In this document: piece by piece, positions 61,664 to 64,000 of the stretch
How the letters are laid out: each line of letters opens with the position of its first letter
Numbering within the stretch: the first letter of the stretch is position 1
From: Litorimonas sp051251645
GTDB lineage: Bacteria > Pseudomonadota > Alphaproteobacteria > Caulobacterales > Maricaulaceae
Length of the DNA stretch: 64,000 nucleotides
Direction of reading: 5' to 3'
NCBI GenBank assembly: GCA_051251645.1
Contig: JBPOEY010000004.1
Coordinates: forward strand, 124,001 to 188,000
The notes under the pieces: model-generated
What the model was told of the DNA's origin: nothing
Databases searched by the model: none
The model's input: the letters and a program-made list of their open reading frames with translations, nothing else
Made by a program: the position numbers and the translations under genes

Positions 61664-64000
61664 CTAATTGTCGGTTTTCCCGCTTGTGAGAGTAAGCTCG
61701 ATGAGGAGGTCTTTGGCGTCGACACCGGCGCCGACATCAACATGAACGGTTTTGATCGTGCCGGCATAGTCGGCATGGATTGTGGTCTCCATCTTCATAG
61801 CCTCCATGGTCAACAGGACATCGCCTGGCGCGACCTCGTCCCCCTCTTTCACGGATAAGGTCGCAATATGGCCGGGCATAGGGGCCGCAAGATGAGCCTT
61901 GTTCTGAGGATCGGCTTTTGGTCGCCGCACGGCGATTGTCTGAACGCTTCGGTCGGGAACGCGGATCGTGCGGGGCTGTCCGTTAAGTTCGAAAAAGACT
62001 TTCACTTCTCCATTTTCGTCGGAATCGCTAAGGGCGAGAAGGCGGATTTCGATCGTCTTGCCCCGGTCTATATCGACCGAGATTTCGCCGCCGGTTTTCA
62101 TCCCGTAAAAGAAGACGGGCGTTGGCAGAACCCAGACAGGACCATAATCGCGCCGACGTCCCATATAATCCAAGAAGACCTTCGGATACATAAGATATCC
62201 ATTTAAGTCTTCATCGGTGACTGGATGACCCTGCAGCTCTTTGCGCAGGCTCTTGCGCGTGGCTTCCAAGTCTACCGGAGCCAGCCGCTTGCCGGGTCTT
62301 TCAGTATAGGGTTGCTCGCCTTTGAGGACTTTTTTCTGCAATGCTTCCGGCCAGCCGCCGGGGGGCTGGCCCAGATCACCGCGCATCATGTTGACGACGG
62401 AGGCGGGGAAGGAAATGTCTTTGTCCGGATTCTCGACCTCTGCACGGCTCAGATTTTGCGTAACCATCATCAAGGCCATGTCGCCGACAACTTTTGATGA
62501 AGGCGTTACCTTAACGATATCCCCGAACATTTGGTTCACTTCGGCATAGGTTTTCGCCACCTCCGGCCAGCGATCTCCCAACCCTAAACTGTCCGCTTGG
62601 GCCCGCAGATTGGTGAACTGCCCGCCTGGCATTTCGTGCAGGTAGACTTCGGACGCAGGAAAACTGACACCTTTTTCGAAGGCCGCGTAATTTCCGCGAA
62701 CGGCCTGCCAGTAACGCGACATTTCCCGAATGGCTTCGGGGTTGAGGCCCGTGTCGCGCTCTGTGTGACGCAGGGCTTCGACAATCGAGCCGAGGCAGGG
62801 TTGTGACGTATTGCCTGAAAACGCGTCCATGGCCGCATCGACGGCGTCCACACCCGCATCGCAGGCGGCGAGAACCGTCGCGGCTGCCGCGCCGCTCGTG
62901 TCATGCGTATGGAAGTGGACGGGCAGGCCGGTCTCGTCCTTGATGGCTTTGACCAAAAGACGCGCGGACGCTGGCTTTAACAGCCCCGCCATATCCTTAA
63001 GTCCCAGCACATGGATGCCGCAGTCTTTCAGATCGCTCGCCATTTTGACGTAGTAGTCCAAATCATATTTGGATTGCGCAGGATTTAGGATATCGCCCGT
63101 ATAGCAAATCGTGCCTTCGCAAACCCGGCCGGATTCGAGAACCGCATCAATCGCAACCCGCATATTCTCGACCCAGTTCAGGCTGTCGAATACGCGAAAG
63201 ACATCGACGCCGCTGTTTGCCGCCTGCGCGACAAAGCTCTGAACGATATTATCCGGATAGTTGGTGTAACCTACACCGTTAGAAGCACGTAGCAGCATCT
63301 GTGTCATAATATTCGGAATACGTGCGCGCAGTTCGCGCAGGCGTGTCCAAGGGTCTTCCTGTAGGAAGCGGTAAGCCACATCAAACGTCGCCCCGCCCCA
63401 ACATTCGATGGAAAACAGCTCTGGCAGATTGCAGGCGTAGGACTGAGCTACATTGATCATATCGGCAGTGCGCATCCGCGTCGCCAGCAGCGACTGATGC
63501 CCATCGCGCATGGTCGTGTCGGTAATGAGGACCTTCTTGGAATCGAGCATATATTGCGCGACAGCGTCCGGGCCTTTTGTGTCGAGGAGTGTCTTCGTGC
63601 CGGGCGGCGGGGACGGGCATTCGACAAGCGGCGGGTCGATGGAGAGCCGCAACGCCGGGCGATCCTTGCCTTTGGTTTCAGGATGCCCGTTGACCGTAAT
63701 GTCGGCGATGTAGGTGAGCAGCTTGGTCGCGCGGTTCTTGCGCTTGTCGAACTTGAACAGATCCGGCGTCTGGTCGATGAACTTGGTTGTATAGCTATTA
63801 TCCAAGAAGCTTGGATGTTTAAGCAAGTTCTCAACAAAAGCGATATTGGTGTTTACGCCGCGAATGCGAAATTCGCGCAGGCTGCGATCCATGCGCGCAA
63901 TCGCCAGTTCCGGCGTCGGTGCCCAAGCTGTCACTTTGACAAGCAGGCTATCATAATGGCGCGTAATGATGGCGCCGGCATAAGCTGTGCCGCCGTCGAG
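61664..64000 (-). CDS. pyc: Pyruvate carboxylase (partial, N-terminus off the window)
   Basis: The frame is open through base 64000; about 778 C-terminal residues of an enzyme near 1150. Visible: the end of the biotin-carboxylase domain (LVKVTAWAPTPELAIARMD), the carboxyltransferase with TDTTMRDGHQSLLATRMR, HVLGLKDMAGLLKP and VHFHTHDTSGA (metal-binding His pair), the PYC_OADA tether, and the C-terminal biotinyl domain with the biotin Lys in TMEAMKMETT. It carboxylates pyruvate to oxaloacetate (anaplerosis); with MaeB in this window it can balance pyruvate and C4 acids. It marks the return to ordinary genome composition. Confidence 0.96.
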   Translation of the reverse strand, partial: LDGGTAYAGAIITRHYDSLLVKVTAWAPTPELAIARMDRSLREFRIRGVNTNIAFVENLLKHPSFLDNSYTTKFIDQTPDLFKFDKRKNRATKLLTYIADITVNGHPETKGKDRPALRLSIDPPLVECPSPPPGTKTLLDTKGPDAVAQYMLDSKKVLITDTTMRDGHQSLLATRMRTADMINVAQSYACNLPELFSIECWGGATFDVAYRFLQEDPWTRLRELRARIPNIMTQMLLRASNGVGYTNYPDNIVQSFVAQAANSGVDVFRVFDSLNWVENMRVAIDAVLESGRVCEGTICYTGDILNPAQSKYDLDYYVKMASDLKDCGIHVLGLKDMAGLLKPASARLLVKAIKDETGLPVHFHTHDTSGAAAATVLAACDAGVDAVDAAMDAFSGNTSQPCLGSIVEALRHTERDTGLNPEAIREMSRYWQAVRGNYAAFEKGVSFPASEVYLHEMPGGQFTNLRAQADSLGLGDRWPEVAKTYAEVNQMFGDIVKVTPSSKVVGDMALMMVTQNLSRAEVENPDKDISFPASVVNMMRGDLGQPPGGWPEALQKKVLKGEQPYTERPGKRLAPVDLEATRKSLRKELQGHPVTDEDLNGYLMYPKVFLDYMGRRRDYGPVWVLPTPVFFYGMKTGGEISVDIDRGKTIEIRLLALSDSDENGEVKVFFELNGQPRTIRVPDRSVQTIAVRRPKADPQNKAHLAAPMPGHIATLSVKEGDEVAPGDVLLTMEAMKMETTIHADYAGTIKTVHVDVGAGVDAKDLLIELTLTSGKTDN

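Noticed and set aside
61208..61689. Two short plus-strand frames before pyc
   Set aside because: No ribosome site, no family, and composition like the surrounding non-coding AT-rich DNA.

Overview
The window looks like chromosomal DNA of an alphaproteobacterium, most likely a marine Hyphomonadaceae/Maricaulales-type genome. This rests on the bolA–J-domain–cobS and aroK–aroB gene orders, the AhpC/AhpD pair, glnB–glnA, and a multidomain pyruvate carboxylase. No rRNA, tRNA or CRISPR array was seen. Gene identities come from reading protein motifs, not from database searches.

Regions: (1) 1-9.5 kb is housekeeping: accA (partial), xerD, aroK-aroB, a CorC-type CBS membrane protein and an amidohydrolase lipoprotein. 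(2) 9.2-13.9 kb holds bolA, a J-domain protein and cobS. The cobT expected after cobS is absent; a lone gene with PD-(D/E)XK nuclease-like motifs sits there on the other strand. (3) 14-29.5 kb is ordinary metabolism, transport and signalling: LysE exporter, ahpC-ahpD with a clear terminator, ppa, MATE pump, maeB, glnB-glnA, an ArsR-SRPBCC operon with two perfect operator-like palindromes, and a PAS histidine kinase with two stand-alone receivers.

(4) 29.9-51.2 kb is one giant same-strand unit of four genes: a secreted Hint-domain protein, an Fn3-like repeat protein with three almost identical 264-bp repeats, and two RHS/YD-repeat giants of 2719 and 2908 residues. The second ends in an HNH-nuclease-like domain, so this is probably a polymorphic-toxin or Tc-like system. 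No immunity gene, TcA, VgrG or PAAR gene is recognisable nearby.

(5) 51.3-59.6 kb is the most interesting part: a compact, more AT-rich locus that reads as an undescribed ribosomal peptide (graspetide, microviridin-like) cluster. It has a 69-residue precursor with an FF-containing leader ending in Gly-Gly, an attenuator-like terminator, one ATP-grasp ligase, a lipoprotein, a C39-peptidase ABC exporter, and a GT1-type glycosyltransferase overlapping the exporter by 4 nt. A divergent HlyD-type adaptor and an erythromycin-esterase/ChaN-like lipoprotein flank it. The inferred route is cyclisation by ester or amide bonds, leader removal and export by the ABC/HlyD pair, with possible glycosylation; the esterase-like protein could serve self-protection.

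(6) 59.6-61.6 kb is decayed mobile DNA: an IS6-type transposase remnant, a tyrosine-integrase remnant and a neighbouring reading frame each broken by an in-frame TAG. The window ends in pyruvate carboxylase.
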